From Psychrobacter glacincola (GTDB taxonomy: Bacteria; Pseudomonadota; Gammaproteobacteria; Pseudomonadales; Moraxellaceae), in assembly GCF_904846075.1 (NCBI RefSeq), contig NZ_CAJGZH010000001.1:62001-126000 (forward strand): a DNA stretch of 64,000 nt. Reading direction: 5' to 3'. The position numbers and the translations under genes were made by a program. The first letter of the stretch is position 1, and each line of letters begins with the position of its first letter. This document shows, piece after piece, positions 36,524-45,035 of this stretch. The notes under the pieces were generated by a model. The model did no database searches. It was given only the letters and a program-made list of their open reading frames with translations, and had not been told where the DNA came from.

Positions 36524-39007
36524 ATGAACATAAAGATGCATAATCGGCGTGTGCCCACACTCACGCTACTGACAGTAGCAGTATCCTTAGGACTATTCGG
36601 CTGCTCAGATAGCGACAGTAGTTTCAATGACGATGATGTCATATCCCCTTCCACTAATTATGAAGCCGATATTCAGCGCACTGAGTTCGGTATACCGCAC
36701 ATCACCGCAAAGGATTACAAAGGCCTTGGTTATGGCGTCGGTTATGCATTCGCAGAAGATAATTTCTGCTCACTAGCGCGTGAAGTTGTAGTCGCTAGCG
36801 GTCAGAGTATGCTGTATCTAGGCGCTGACGGTAATTTGGCTAGCGATGCTTTTTATACGTGGTACAACACTGACAAGCGAAAAGCTGAATTTTTAGCAGC
36901 TCAAGACCCTGAAGTTATTGATGCTGTGACAGGTTATGCAGCAGGCTATAGCCGTTATCTACGTGACAAAGGCGTGGCTAATATCGATCCTGCTTGTGCC
37001 AATGCTGAATGGGTACGAGAGATTACGCTCGATGATTTATTGACGGTCTACGGTAAAGCCAATCTACGTGGTGGCTTATCTAATTTTGTCGGTCCCATTG
37101 TAGCAGCGGCACCGCCCTTTATTGCTGGCGTTCAGGGTAGCTCAAGAATGCGTAGTGTTCCAGTCGTAAACCCTGTCGTAGAGTCAGCACCTGCATTCAA
37201 TATGGATACGATTAATGCGATGAGTGGCGGTAGTAATGCCTATGCCTTTGGTAAGGAGGTGACTGGTACTAGTAGCGGGGTTATGTATGGCAATCCGCAT
37301 GAGCCATGGGATGGCGTCCAACGCTTCTATCAATTTCACTTAACGATGCCAGGTGAGCTGGATGTGATGGGCGCGGCTCAACAAGGTCAGCCTTTCCCTA
37401 ACATTGGTTTTAATAAAGACGTAGCTTGGAGCCATACCGTATCCACTGCCAAACGTTTTACGCTTTATCAGCTTAGCTTAGTTGACGGAGATCCTCTCAA
37501 ATACAATTATACTAATAGCGCTGGTGTGACTGAGCAGCGTGATATCGAAACCGTTCCTGTCACTATTCAGCTACCAAATAATCAGACGCAGGTTCACAAT
37601 ATTTATGTCTCACAATATGGACCGATGTTAGCGGTCAACTTACTCAATGGTCAATTACCAGCATGGGGCGCTAATAATCTAGCTTATACTATCCGTGATG
37701 CCGCCTCTGAAAATCCAAGAGCACTCAATCAGTGGCGTAGTATGAATAAGGCTACGAGCGTTGAGGACTTAGTCGATAGAATGCAAAGCGTCCTTGGTCT
37801 TGGGTTTGTTAATACTATTGCTACCGACCGTAATGGTAAGGCACTCTATGCTGACATCTCAACCGTACCAAATGTGACCAAAGCTAAGCTTGAAGCTTGT
37901 AGTAGTGCTGCATCTGGCCCCTTCCTTGGTGCTTTAATTGCCGCTGACTTGCCAGCACTGAATGGTAGTACCGCTGCCTGTGAATGGGGAGTTGATACAG
38001 ACTCACCGCAAGCAGGTATCTTTGGGCGCTCAAACTTACCTTTCTTGGTTCGCGATGATTATGTTGCTAACTCGAACGATAGCTATTGGTTAAGCAATTT
38101 AGAGCAACCACTGACTGGATTTTCACCGCTCCTACGTCGTCGTTTAGCCCCCTTCTTGGGTGCTAGTCCAGCAGCTGGTGTTCCATTGCTTATGCGCTCA
38201 CGTATGGGACTGGTTCAAATACAAGATCGATTCAGTAATAAAGATAACTTGGGCGGTACTAACTTCAATTTAAACAATATGCAAGAGGTCGTCTATGGCA
38301 ATCGCAGCTATGTCGCTGAGTTGGTACTCGACGACGTATTAGCAGATTGTCGAGCGAATGCCAACTTACCTTTGACGGGTGGCTCTACTATTGATGCAAC
38401 TAATGCTTGTAATATCTTGAGTAATTGGGATCGTCGTAATAATTTAGATAGTAAAGGCGCTCATGTCTTTAGAGAGTTTTGGCGTAATGTGGATTTCAAT
38501 GAAACGACGGATACGATATTCAGCGTTAAGTTCGATGCAAAAGACCCAGTCAATACGCCTCGTGGTTTAATTATTAGTGCGGATACACGTACTGCTTTAG
38601 GAGATTCCATTAAATTCTTCCAAGATAAAAACATCGCTCTTGATGCGTCTTTATCTGATTTGCAGTATATCGTTGATGCTGGTAAAAACGACGAGCGTAT
38701 TGCTATGCATGGTGGTTTTGGTCGTGAAGGTGTATTCAATGTTGCAGAAACGAGAGGCACAAGCGCTAATGATGGCGCAAACTACCTCATTAATTTTGGT
38801 CCAACATATATGCAAACTGTCACCTTTGATAAAAGCGGCCCTGTAGCAGAAGCCTTATTAGGTTACTCACAAGCTTCTGATACTACTCGACCGTTCCATC
38901 GTGACCAGAGTGGTCGCTATTCAGCTAAAGAATGGATTCGCCTACCCTTCAATGCTAATGACGTTAGCAAGCAAGCCGTTGGCAATAAAATTCAGCTAAA
39001 AGAATAA
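36524..39007 (+). CDS. Penicillin acylase family lipoprotein
   Basis: 827 residues. Lipobox LFGC after a signal peptide (LTLLTVAVSLGLFGC). An Ntn-hydrolase precursor of the penicillin G / acyl-homoserine-lactone acylase family: the alpha chain begins YEADIQRTEFGIPHI, and autoprocessing would expose the catalytic Ser in MSGGSNAYAFG (about residue 236), with later family motifs GNPHEPW, NIGFNKDVAWSHTVSTA and the Asn/Arg region TRPFHRDQ near the end. It may degrade acylated amides such as quorum signals or beta-lactams; the substrate cannot be predicted. Being a lipoprotein is less usual for this family, whose members are often free periplasmic proteins. Confidence 0.9.
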   Translation: MNIKMHNRRVPTLTLLTVAVSLGLFGCSDSDSSFNDDDVISPSTNYEADIQRTEFGIPHITAKDYKGLGYGVGYAFAEDNFCSLAREVVVASGQSMLYLGADGNLASDAFYTWYNTDKRKAEFLAAQDPEVIDAVTGYAAGYSRYLRDKGVANIDPACANAEWVREITLDDLLTVYGKANLRGGLSNFVGPIVAAAPPFIAGVQGSSRMRSVPVVNPVVESAPAFNMDTINAMSGGSNAYAFGKEVTGTSSGVMYGNPHEPWDGVQRFYQFHLTMPGELDVMGAAQQGQPFPNIGFNKDVAWSHTVSTAKRFTLYQLSLVDGDPLKYNYTNSAGVTEQRDIETVPVTIQLPNNQTQVHNIYVSQYGPMLAVNLLNGQLPAWGANNLAYTIRDAASENPRALNQWRSMNKATSVEDLVDRMQSVLGLGFVNTIATDRNGKALYADISTVPNVTKAKLEACSSAASGPFLGALIAADLPALNGSTAACEWGVDTDSPQAGIFGRSNLPFLVRDDYVANSNDSYWLSNLEQPLTGFSPLLRRRLAPFLGASPAAGVPLLMRSRMGLVQIQDRFSNKDNLGGTNFNLNNMQEVVYGNRSYVAELVLDDVLADCRANANLPLTGGSTIDATNACNILSNWDRRNNLDSKGAHVFREFWRNVDFNETTDTIFSVKFDAKDPVNTPRGLIISADTRTALGDSIKFFQDKNIALDASLSDLQYIVDAGKNDERIAMHGGFGREGVFNVAETRGTSANDGANYLINFGPTYMQTVTFDKSGPVAEALLGYSQASDTTRPFHRDQSGRYSAKEWIRLPFNANDVSKQAVGNKIQLKE

Positions 39008-39016
39008 GCTTGATGT

Positions 39017-39047
39017 AACTTAAATTAGTGAGAACTTAAATTAGTGA
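39017..39047 (+). repeat. 16-bp-period tandem duplication after acylase gene
   Basis: AACTTAAATTAGTGA at 39017-39031 and 39033-39047, identical 15-mers with a one-base linker. Between the stop codon and the terminator. Confidence 0.75.
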
Positions 39048-39048
39048 T

Positions 39049-39082
39049 AAAAAGACCTCAGATATATGCTGAGGTCTTTTTC
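39049..39082 (+). terminator. Terminator after acylase gene
   Basis: AAAAAGACCTCA, loop of 9 nt, TGAGGTCTTTTT. A 12-bp perfect stem with T-tract. Confidence 0.92.
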
Positions 39083-39163
39083 ACTTTATGGAAGCAGCCT
39101 GTTTGAATATCGTCGATTCATTATTAAGAAAACTCGCCGACCACCCCACTGCAAACAAGGATT

Positions 39164-39172
39164 TGTTATACT
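39164..39172 (+). promoter_or_regulatory. Extended -10 promoter of hemN
   Basis: TGTTATACT, an extended -10 element; predicted leader of ~165 nt before the hemN ATG. No FNR/Anr-type TTGAT-N4-ATCAA box is found in the leader although hemN is often under such control. The 336-nt spacer otherwise holds the terminator above and the palindrome at 39244. Confidence 0.4.
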
Positions 39173-39243
39173 AGTGCTTATTGATGGCTATAAATTTAGC
39201 AGCATATAGCGCCGTGAAAATTATTATTGATAACAAAGTTATT

Positions 39244-39258
39244 ATGGTTATTAACCAT
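39244..39258. promoter_or_regulatory. 15-bp palindrome in the hemN leader
   Basis: ATGGTTA-T-TAACCAT, a perfect 7+1+7 palindrome downstream of the predicted transcription start. The position suits a repressor operator; the cognate protein is unknown. Confidence 0.35.
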
Positions 39259-39343
39259 CTATCAAACACCTACTGGCTTTTAAATATTTGGTCGTTAGAG
39301 ATGTAAGAACAGTAATACTCAAGGTCAAAACGAGGAGTACCGC

Positions 39344-40885
39344 ATGACAGAACATTCAGAATCAAATACTCAGCAACCTTACAATCGTGCAGGAGAGCAA
39401 CCGACCACGACACGCCCTGTTATGCAATCAGAAAGTCCTTATGCCAGTACGCGTAGCAGTATGATGAGTAAGCAGCTACCTGCCTTTGATGAAGCTATTA
39501 TTAATAAATACAATCGTTCAGGACCACGTTATACCTCCTATCCGACCGCTTTAGAATTCTCGCCCATCTCTGATGGTCTTGAGGCAAAGATCCTTCAGAA
39601 CCGTGAAGCTCGTGCACCACTGTCTTTATATTTTCATATTCCTTTTTGTCGTCACCTCTGCTATTACTGCGCTTGCAATAAAATTATTACCAAGAAAAAT
39701 AGCGACTCAGGCGATTATTTGCAGTATGTAATCGCTGAGATTAAGCACAAACGCCGCCTGCTATCTGTCCCTGAAGGTAGTAGCAAACCCCTCGTTAAAC
39801 AGCTGCATTTGGGTGGGGGTACGCCAACATTTTTGCGTGATGAAGAAATGGTTCAACTGTGGCAGTTTTTACAAACTCAGTTTGAGTTCTTACCTGAAGA
39901 CAAAGGCGATTACTCTATTGAAATTGACCCACGTGAGCTGAGTGGCGAGACGTTAAAAGTATTGCGTAACCTTGGCTTTAACCGTGTCAGTTTAGGTGTA
40001 CAAGACCTCGATGAAACAGTACAAATCGCCGTCAACCGTGTACATTCAGCAGAGCTCATTGAAAATGTGTTAAATGAGGCGCGGGATCTAGGTTTTCACT
40101 CTATCAATATCGACCTGATTTATGGCTTGCCGCATCAAACACCCGCAACCTTGGATAAAACGGTGCGCCGTATCATCGAGATGTCGCCGGATCGCTTGTC
40201 AGTATTTAATTACGCACACTTGCCAGAACGTTTTAAGGCCCAGCGCCAGATTAAAGAAGCCGATTTGCCAGACCCAGCAGCCAAGCTTACGATGCTTGGT
40301 AATACCATCAATACGCTGACCGAAGCTGGCTATCAATATATCGGTATTGATCACTTTGCCAAGCCTGATGATGAATTAGCCGTGGCGCAGCGTGAGGGCA
40401 AACTGCATCGTAACTTTCAAGGTTATACCATCATGGGCGATTGTGACTTATTGGGCTTCGGCGTCTCCTCTATCAGTCAAATTGCCAATGCCAATACCCG
40501 CTATATTTTGCAAAATGATACAGATTTGTCAGTTTATCAAGCGAGTATCGATGCTGCACAAAGTAACTCGGCTGCCATGCCTGCAGTAAAAGTCATCAAA
40601 ACATCTATCAAAGATCGCTTGCGTGAATATGTGATTATGAATCTACTCTGACACGACTATATCGATTTTAAAGACGTCAATCAAAAATTTGGTATCGATG
40701 CCATCACTTACTTTATCAATGAGATTCAACAACTTGGCGCCATGCAAGAAGACAAGCTCATCGATATAGACGCGGCTGGTATTCGCGTGCTACCAAAAGG
40801 TCGACTATTAGGTCGTAACGTCGCCATGGTATTTGATGAATATCTTGAGAAAAAACATAAGAATCGTTTCTCAAAAGTTATCTGA
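39344..40885 (+). pseudogene. hemN: HemN coproporphyrinogen III dehydrogenase, internal TGA
   Basis: A radical-SAM enzyme that oxidises coproporphyrinogen III without oxygen in haem synthesis. The frame opens with a ~45-residue extension, then YNRSGPRYTSYPTALEF and the 4Fe-4S/SAM motif HIPFCRHLCYYCACNK, LHLGGGTPTF and NIDLIYGLPHQTP. At 40649-40651 an in-frame TGA (codon 436 of 513) interrupts VIMNLL*HDYIDF; reading continues in frame as the normal C-terminal domain (KGRLLGRNVAMVFDEYL...RFSKVI). In E. coli HemN the aligned residue is Cys (KSLICNFRLDY), so a TGC/TGT to TGA change is the simplest cause. The truncated protein lacks the HemN C-terminal domain. Confidence 0.88.
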
Positions 40886-40916
40886 TTGAATGATTCCATA
40901 CATTAAAAGCAGTCAT

Positions 40917-40945
40917 AAAAAAGACCTCACTCGAGGTCTTTTTTA
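40917..40945 (+). terminator. Terminator after hemN
   Basis: AAAAAAGACCTC, loop ACTC, GAGGTCTTTTTT. Perfect 12-bp stem. Confidence 0.93.
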
Positions 40946-40986
40946 TGGTATTTAATAAAGCTGATGATTAACGAAAAATACCTCTA

Positions 40987-41155
40987 GGCCGTGTCCTCAT
41001 TTCAAAAATGGTGATAAAAATGAGGTAAATTGCAATCAAACGAGGAAAATAGCGCAGATAATATCGGGATATTAGCCAGCTATTTAACGATGTTTGGCAA
41101 AATTTAGCCATTTTTAGCCCGTTTAGATATGATCAATTGAATTGAGGACATGCCC
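40987..41155 (-). mobile_element. MITE-like element, copy 1
   Basis: A 169-bp element with terminal inverted repeats: left GGCCGTGTCCTCATTTCAA, right (complement) GGGCATGTCCTCAATTCAA, 16 of 19 identical, flanked by TA on both sides. No coding capacity. Its reverse complement aligns with the element at 62073-62242, sharing the core GGCTAAATTTTGC(C/T)AAACATCGT and the same ends, so the two copies are in opposite orientation. The TA target and GGGC(A/G)TGTC ends suggest mobilisation by an IS5-like transposase, not present here (inference). Confidence 0.75.
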
Positions 41156-41163
41156 TAGCCTAC

Positions 41164-42555
41164 TCAGTAGCCATCACCACATTCAGAAGGCATCACCATA
41201 TATAGCCTATTTGCATCTTCTATTGTTTTTTCACTGTCCAAATATTTTTGCTCAATTGTGCTTTTAGCGTTGGCAATCATTGAATCCGTCATCGCAAAGT
41301 CATCGTCATTCAGTAGACCCAATGAGCCGTCTTGACGCAACCACAAACCTTCTAACTTATCATGTGGATACTCTACAGTCGCGAGAACGTCGACTGCCAA
41401 GGTTTTTTTGACTGGTTTGATTGCCAATTCCTTCAGCAATTGCCAATTTTTTTCATCGGCTGCAATAAGCTTCTCAAGCGTTTGTCCATTAATCGTTAAA
41501 CCCAATACATGATCTTGCTTGATATTATCTGTATTTAAAATATTCTCAATATCAGTCGCCTGCGAGAGATCCATTTTATAAATGAGCTTTTGCGCAGACT
41601 TGTCTTGCAGCGGAAACTTGCGATCATGCTCAATCAAATAAAACTCGTGATTGTTAATCGCAACGATACCCGAAGTCACATGGTGAGCATGATCGAGACG
41701 ATACAAATACTGTGCTATTTGACCAGAGTATAGATTGATAGTGACGATGCGCGTCAAACTGGCGACACGACCTGACTGATCAGGGTTGTCCATAGAAGAC
41801 TCCATAATACCCACCAGTGTGCTCTGATCTGGAGTAATCGTTAATGCTTCCATACCGCGATTTGCACGACGTTTGGTAAATTCTGCTGTTAGTAAAATCG
41901 GCTGACCATTAGCCATTACATTATTGCGCTGATCGCTCGCAAAGGCATTGATACGCTCAATCTCCATCCCCTGCGCATTATAATGAACCAAATGAGGACC
42001 ATATTCATCACTGATCCAAAAACTACCATCTGTGAGCGCAGCAAGACCTTCAGGATCTAAACCATTTATATCGTTTTTGATAGGATTAGTCACTGCATCA
42101 AAAGGTAGGTTGGGATTCATGGTCATCGGCTGGCCGTCGACATCGTAAGGGACTTCATTAGTTCCGCCGAGTGCTTGTGGATTCGGTAGCCCAGAGATAG
42201 GCTTGCCATTTACGTCTTTTAGTAGTATCTCTTTGATCTTAATAATTTGCCCAGTTGCTTGTAGCTCAAACAATCCGATGCGCGGTGTATAGTCAGGTAC
42301 TAAAAACTGTTTACCCTTGCCTGCACTACCTTCGAAATCCGCATTGGGACCGCGATCAGTGAGCACATAAAATTGATTGGCATTGGTTGGATGAGCCGCT
42401 GCATCTGAGCCAAAACCACCCCCTCTAATCTCAAGCTTCCTCTCAGGATACGCAGCATTGATATGCGTATCATTGAGCACGGTATAAGGCAGTGCCGTGC
42501 CTTGGATAAAGTCTTTTGTTTGAATGATTTCTGTATTAATATTTTTTATCGTCAT
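41164..42555 (-). CDS. Esterase-like/phytase-like family protein
   Basis: 463 residues with no signal peptide visible. The layout fits the esterase-like activity of phytase family (PF13449), a beta-propeller: LEIRGGGFGSDAAAHP, FYVLTDRGPNADFEG, GLDPEGLAALTDGSFWISDEYGPHLVHYNAQG, NRGMEALTITPDQSTLVGIMES, YLIEHDRKF, and LEGLWLRQDGSLGLLNDDDF. Related proteins are mostly secreted, so the lack of a leader is notable. The substrate (phosphoester) is not determined. MITE copy 1 lies 9 nt from its stop codon. Confidence 0.8.
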   Translation of the reverse strand: MTIKNINTEIIQTKDFIQGTALPYTVLNDTHINAAYPERKLEIRGGGFGSDAAAHPTNANQFYVLTDRGPNADFEGSAGKGKQFLVPDYTPRIGLFELQATGQIIKIKEILLKDVNGKPISGLPNPQALGGTNEVPYDVDGQPMTMNPNLPFDAVTNPIKNDINGLDPEGLAALTDGSFWISDEYGPHLVHYNAQGMEIERINAFASDQRNNVMANGQPILLTAEFTKRRANRGMEALTITPDQSTLVGIMESSMDNPDQSGRVASLTRIVTINLYSGQIAQYLYRLDHAHHVTSGIVAINNHEFYLIEHDRKFPLQDKSAQKLIYKMDLSQATDIENILNTDNIKQDHVLGLTINGQTLEKLIAADEKNWQLLKELAIKPVKKTLAVDVLATVEYPHDKLEGLWLRQDGSLGLLNDDDFAMTDSMIANAKSTIEQKYLDSEKTIEDANRLYMVMPSECGDGY

Positions 42556-42719
42556 TTTTTATCCCTGATATATATTTTATTCTTGTTAAACGAACGATAT
42601 GAGTAATTTATTAGATGTAGCGTTCAGCACAATTGACAGTCGAAAAAATAGCCAGCGCCCAATAAGCTCACTGACCATTTTAAGAGTTAATGCTATAGCA
42701 CATGGCTATACATGACTGA

Positions 42720-43580
42720 TTAAACCTTAAGCTTGTCACCCACCATACCTTTGATGGTACTTAAAATATCAGCAGGTAATACCACCATTTTTGCATTGTC
42801 AGACTCTGCCAGCTCACGAATCGCCTTAATATATTGCTCACCAAGTAAGTAGACAATAGGCATTTCTTCCTCGCCCATTGCATTAGTAATCAAGCGAATA
42901 GACTCTTCAGAACCTCTCGCCAATACCACTTGTGCTTCGGCATCACGACGTGACGCCTCTAGACGTCCATCTGCCTCTAAGATAGCCGCTTGCTTTTGAC
43001 CATCAGCACGAGTCACTGTCGCACGGCGTAGACGCTCTGCCGCCGCCTGCTCTTCCATTGATGCCTGCATCGTTTGCGATGGATTAATATCTTGAATTTC
43101 TACTGTCTTTAGGGTGATACCCCAGTCCGCAATATCTTCTGATATCGCATGCTTTAGCTTCATTTTGATTTCATCACGGCTAGACAATGCACTATCAAGA
43201 TCCATCTCACCGATAATTGAACGTAGTGACGTCTGCACCAGATTACGAATACCATATTCATAATCTTCAATACCATAAACAGCCTTATCTGGGCGCACGA
43301 TATTGATATAAGCCACGGCGTTGGCAATAATAACAACGTTGTCTCGCGTAATGACCTCTTGTGAGGGAATATCAAGAACAATGTCTTTGGTCGTCACTTT
43401 ATAAGCGACATCATCAACGAAAGGAATAATAAGGTTTAAACCCGGCTCTAGTGTTTGGCTATATTTGCCCAATCGCTGCACCACCCACTTATAACCTTGT
43501 GGCACGATTCGAACGCCTTTGAAAACCGTAAAGACAACCAGTGCAACCAAAACCACCATGACAATGCTGAAGCTTTCCAT
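42720..43580 (-). CDS. qmcA: QmcA-like SPFH/Band 7 membrane protein
   Basis: 286 residues. One N-terminal membrane helix (IVMVVLVALVVFTVFKGV) is followed by the SPFH (stomatin/prohibitin) domain: RIVPQGYKWVVQRLGKYSQTLEPGLNLIIPF, VFDIPSQEVITRDNV-type block, SLRSIIGEMDLDSALSSRD and IQDINPSQTMQASMEEQAAAERLRRA, then a coiled-coil tail. Such proteins form large ring-like membrane assemblies (QmcA/HflK relatives) that organise membrane microdomains and proteolysis. nfeD precedes it by ~15 nt on the same strand, the classical stomatin-NfeD pair. Confidence 0.93.
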   Translation of the reverse strand: MESFSIVMVVLVALVVFTVFKGVRIVPQGYKWVVQRLGKYSQTLEPGLNLIIPFVDDVAYKVTTKDIVLDIPSQEVITRDNVVIIANAVAYINIVRPDKAVYGIEDYEYGIRNLVQTSLRSIIGEMDLDSALSSRDEIKMKLKHAISEDIADWGITLKTVEIQDINPSQTMQASMEEQAAAERLRRATVTRADGQKQAAILEADGRLEASRRDAEAQVVLARGSEESIRLITNAMGEEEMPIVYLLGEQYIKAIRELAESDNAKMVVLPADILSTIKGMVGDKLKV

Positions 43581-43595
43581 AATTCTTCCCTATTA

Positions 43596-44093
43596 TTATA
43601 ATTGCATGTCTTTATTAATCGCTGCCTGCGATTTCATACTGCTCACAATCAGCTCATTACCGACAATATCGGTCACCACCACTCGATCGCCGACCGCCAC
43701 CGGCTCACCCGTAGTGCGGCACATCCACTCCGCTGCCCCAACAATAGGAACACTGAATCTGACAGTGCCCGCTCTATCTGGCTGCGGCTGGACGATAATC
43801 ATGCCAGTTTCACCAACGATAACACTACCACCCAAGCCTGCTTTGGTGCGATCTACTGATAAGGGTTTAATAAACTTGAACCATGCCAACAAGAATATGG
43901 CAGAAAGCACCAACCAAATAATAATTTGCACAGAGACAGAAATAGACAATAGCCACGAAAGCGCGGCAACGATGATGGCAGCGGCACCAAACCAAAGGCT
44001 GGCGAATGTCGGCACAAACATCTCAATGATCAGCAATATAAAACCTAAGACTAACCAATGCCAAGGTTCAATCATCCACAGCATATCCATCAT
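43596..44093 (-). CDS. NfeD family membrane protein
   Basis: 165 residues from ATG 44093 (GGGA nine bases upstream); an earlier ATG at 44117 is also possible. Hydrophobic helices WHWLVLGFILLIIEMFVPTFASLWFGAAAIIVAALSWLL and IIIWLVLSAIFLLAWF precede a C-terminal OB-fold (GGSVIVGETGMIIVQP, VGDRVVVTDIVGNELIV). NfeD partners of SPFH proteins; the pair with qmcA corresponds to ybbK-ybbL in E. coli. Also called the short NfeD type, lacking the ClpP-like protease domain. Confidence 0.9.
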   Translation of the reverse strand: MMDMLWMIEPWHWLVLGFILLIIEMFVPTFASLWFGAAAIIVAALSWLLSISVSVQIIIWLVLSAIFLLAWFKFIKPLSVDRTKAGLGGSVIVGETGMIIVQPQPDRAGTVRFSVPIVGAAEWMCRTTGEPVAVGDRVVVTDIVGNELIVSSMKSQAAINKDMQL

Positions 44094-44228
44094 CACTACA
44101 TTCCCTATCTTTATCATTCTAACTTTTAATGTAGCACATTTTTGGTGTTAATAATTTCTTAAAAATCATCAATATATGATGTGTATACTTCGGAAAATAT
44201 GAGAAACACATACTAAAACTTAGAGCAT

Positions 44229-44256
44229 AAAAAAACGACCGCCAAAGCGATCGTTT
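44229..44256 (-). terminator. Terminator of the OMP gene 44278-44826
   Basis: On the minus strand AAACGATCGC, loop TTTG, GCGGTCGTTT then T-tract: a 10-bp stem with one G-T pair. Confidence 0.82.
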
Positions 44257-44277
44257 CTTTTTTCTTTAATCAACTTA

Positions 44278-44826
44278 TTAAAACTTAATGTGAGCACCTA
44301 AAGTCAATAGAGTAATATCTTCAGCGACATAATCATATTCAGCTTCAACGCTCATGCTAGGGTTAAAGTTATAGCCCAAACCAATACCACCAGCAACACC
44401 ACTATCGCTATCGCTTTCACTAACAGTGTTTCCAAGTACGTCACTTAAAGACGCATCAATCTCAGCTTTAGCAAAACCTAACTTGCCTTTGGCATATAAA
44501 CCAGTATTAGGGAATTGATAACGGTAAGTACCGTAAGCACCATAAGTTTTAAGGTCATATTCACCCTTAAGAAGTCTGGTACCTGTATCAATATCAGTGT
44601 CACTAGAGCCTACATATTCAACTTCAGCACCAAAGTTAGGATCAAAGTTATAACCAGCATAAATACCATAAGCAGTAGGATCATCTAGATCATCAGCATC
44701 TACCATGAACTTACCAGCTTTTACGCCAACATACGGCTGACCTGCATAGTTAACTGCCGCTTGCGCGCTGACACTCAATAAAGAGCCAACTGATAGGGCG
44801 ATCAAAGCTTTTTGTAAAGTATTCAT
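44278..44826 (-). CDS. Outer-membrane beta-barrel protein, paralogue 1
   Basis: 182 residues, SD AGGAAG. Signal peptide (TLQKALIALSVGSLLSVSAQA) and an eight-stranded OmpA/OprF-like barrel (outer membrane protein beta-barrel family): GQPYVGVKAGKF, AYGIYAGYNFDPNFGAEVEYVGS, YGAYGTYRYQFPNTGLYAKGKLGFAKAE, GGIGLGYNFNPSMSVEAEYDYV and a terminal Phe (LGAHIKF), the C-terminal signature for Bam recognition. First from the right of three tandem paralogues; the most diverged, with an extra acidic loop (SSDTDIDTGTRLLKGE). Own terminator. Confidence 0.9.
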   Translation of the reverse strand: MNTLQKALIALSVGSLLSVSAQAAVNYAGQPYVGVKAGKFMVDADDLDDPTAYGIYAGYNFDPNFGAEVEYVGSSDTDIDTGTRLLKGEYDLKTYGAYGTYRYQFPNTGLYAKGKLGFAKAEIDASLSDVLGNTVSESDSDSGVAGGIGLGYNFNPSMSVEAEYDYVAEDITLLTLGAHIKF

Positions 44827-44980
44827 ATATCTTCCTGTTAAATAAAACTAAAAATACCATCTGAATGAAAATAACAGAGCATATAAGTTAGCTGAACTAT
44901 TGTCGAATTCGAGATATTAACAGAACCTTATTTCGAATGCACTCTTTTTTAATGACGCTTACAGTGCTTTTTATCGTACA

Positions 44981-45011
44981 AAAAAACGCACCTCATAGGG
45001 TGCGTTTTTTA
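44981..45011 (-). terminator. Terminator of the OMP gene 45036-45578
   Basis: AAAAAACGCACC, loop TCATA, GGGTGCGTTTTTT: perfect stem, T-tract on both strands. Confidence 0.9.
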
Positions 45012-45035
45012 GTTATCATACTGCTAATCAAAAAC

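Noticed and set aside
40649..40705. Selenocysteine insertion (SECIS) after the hemN TGA
   Set aside because: Only weak pairings such as ATTTT/AAAAT and a distant ATCGAT pair; no compact hairpin with a typical apical loop.
43519..44151. 210-residue plus-strand reading frame over qmcA/nfeD
   Set aside because: Antisense to two well-supported genes; low-complexity Ser/Thr-rich composition typical of a shadow frame.
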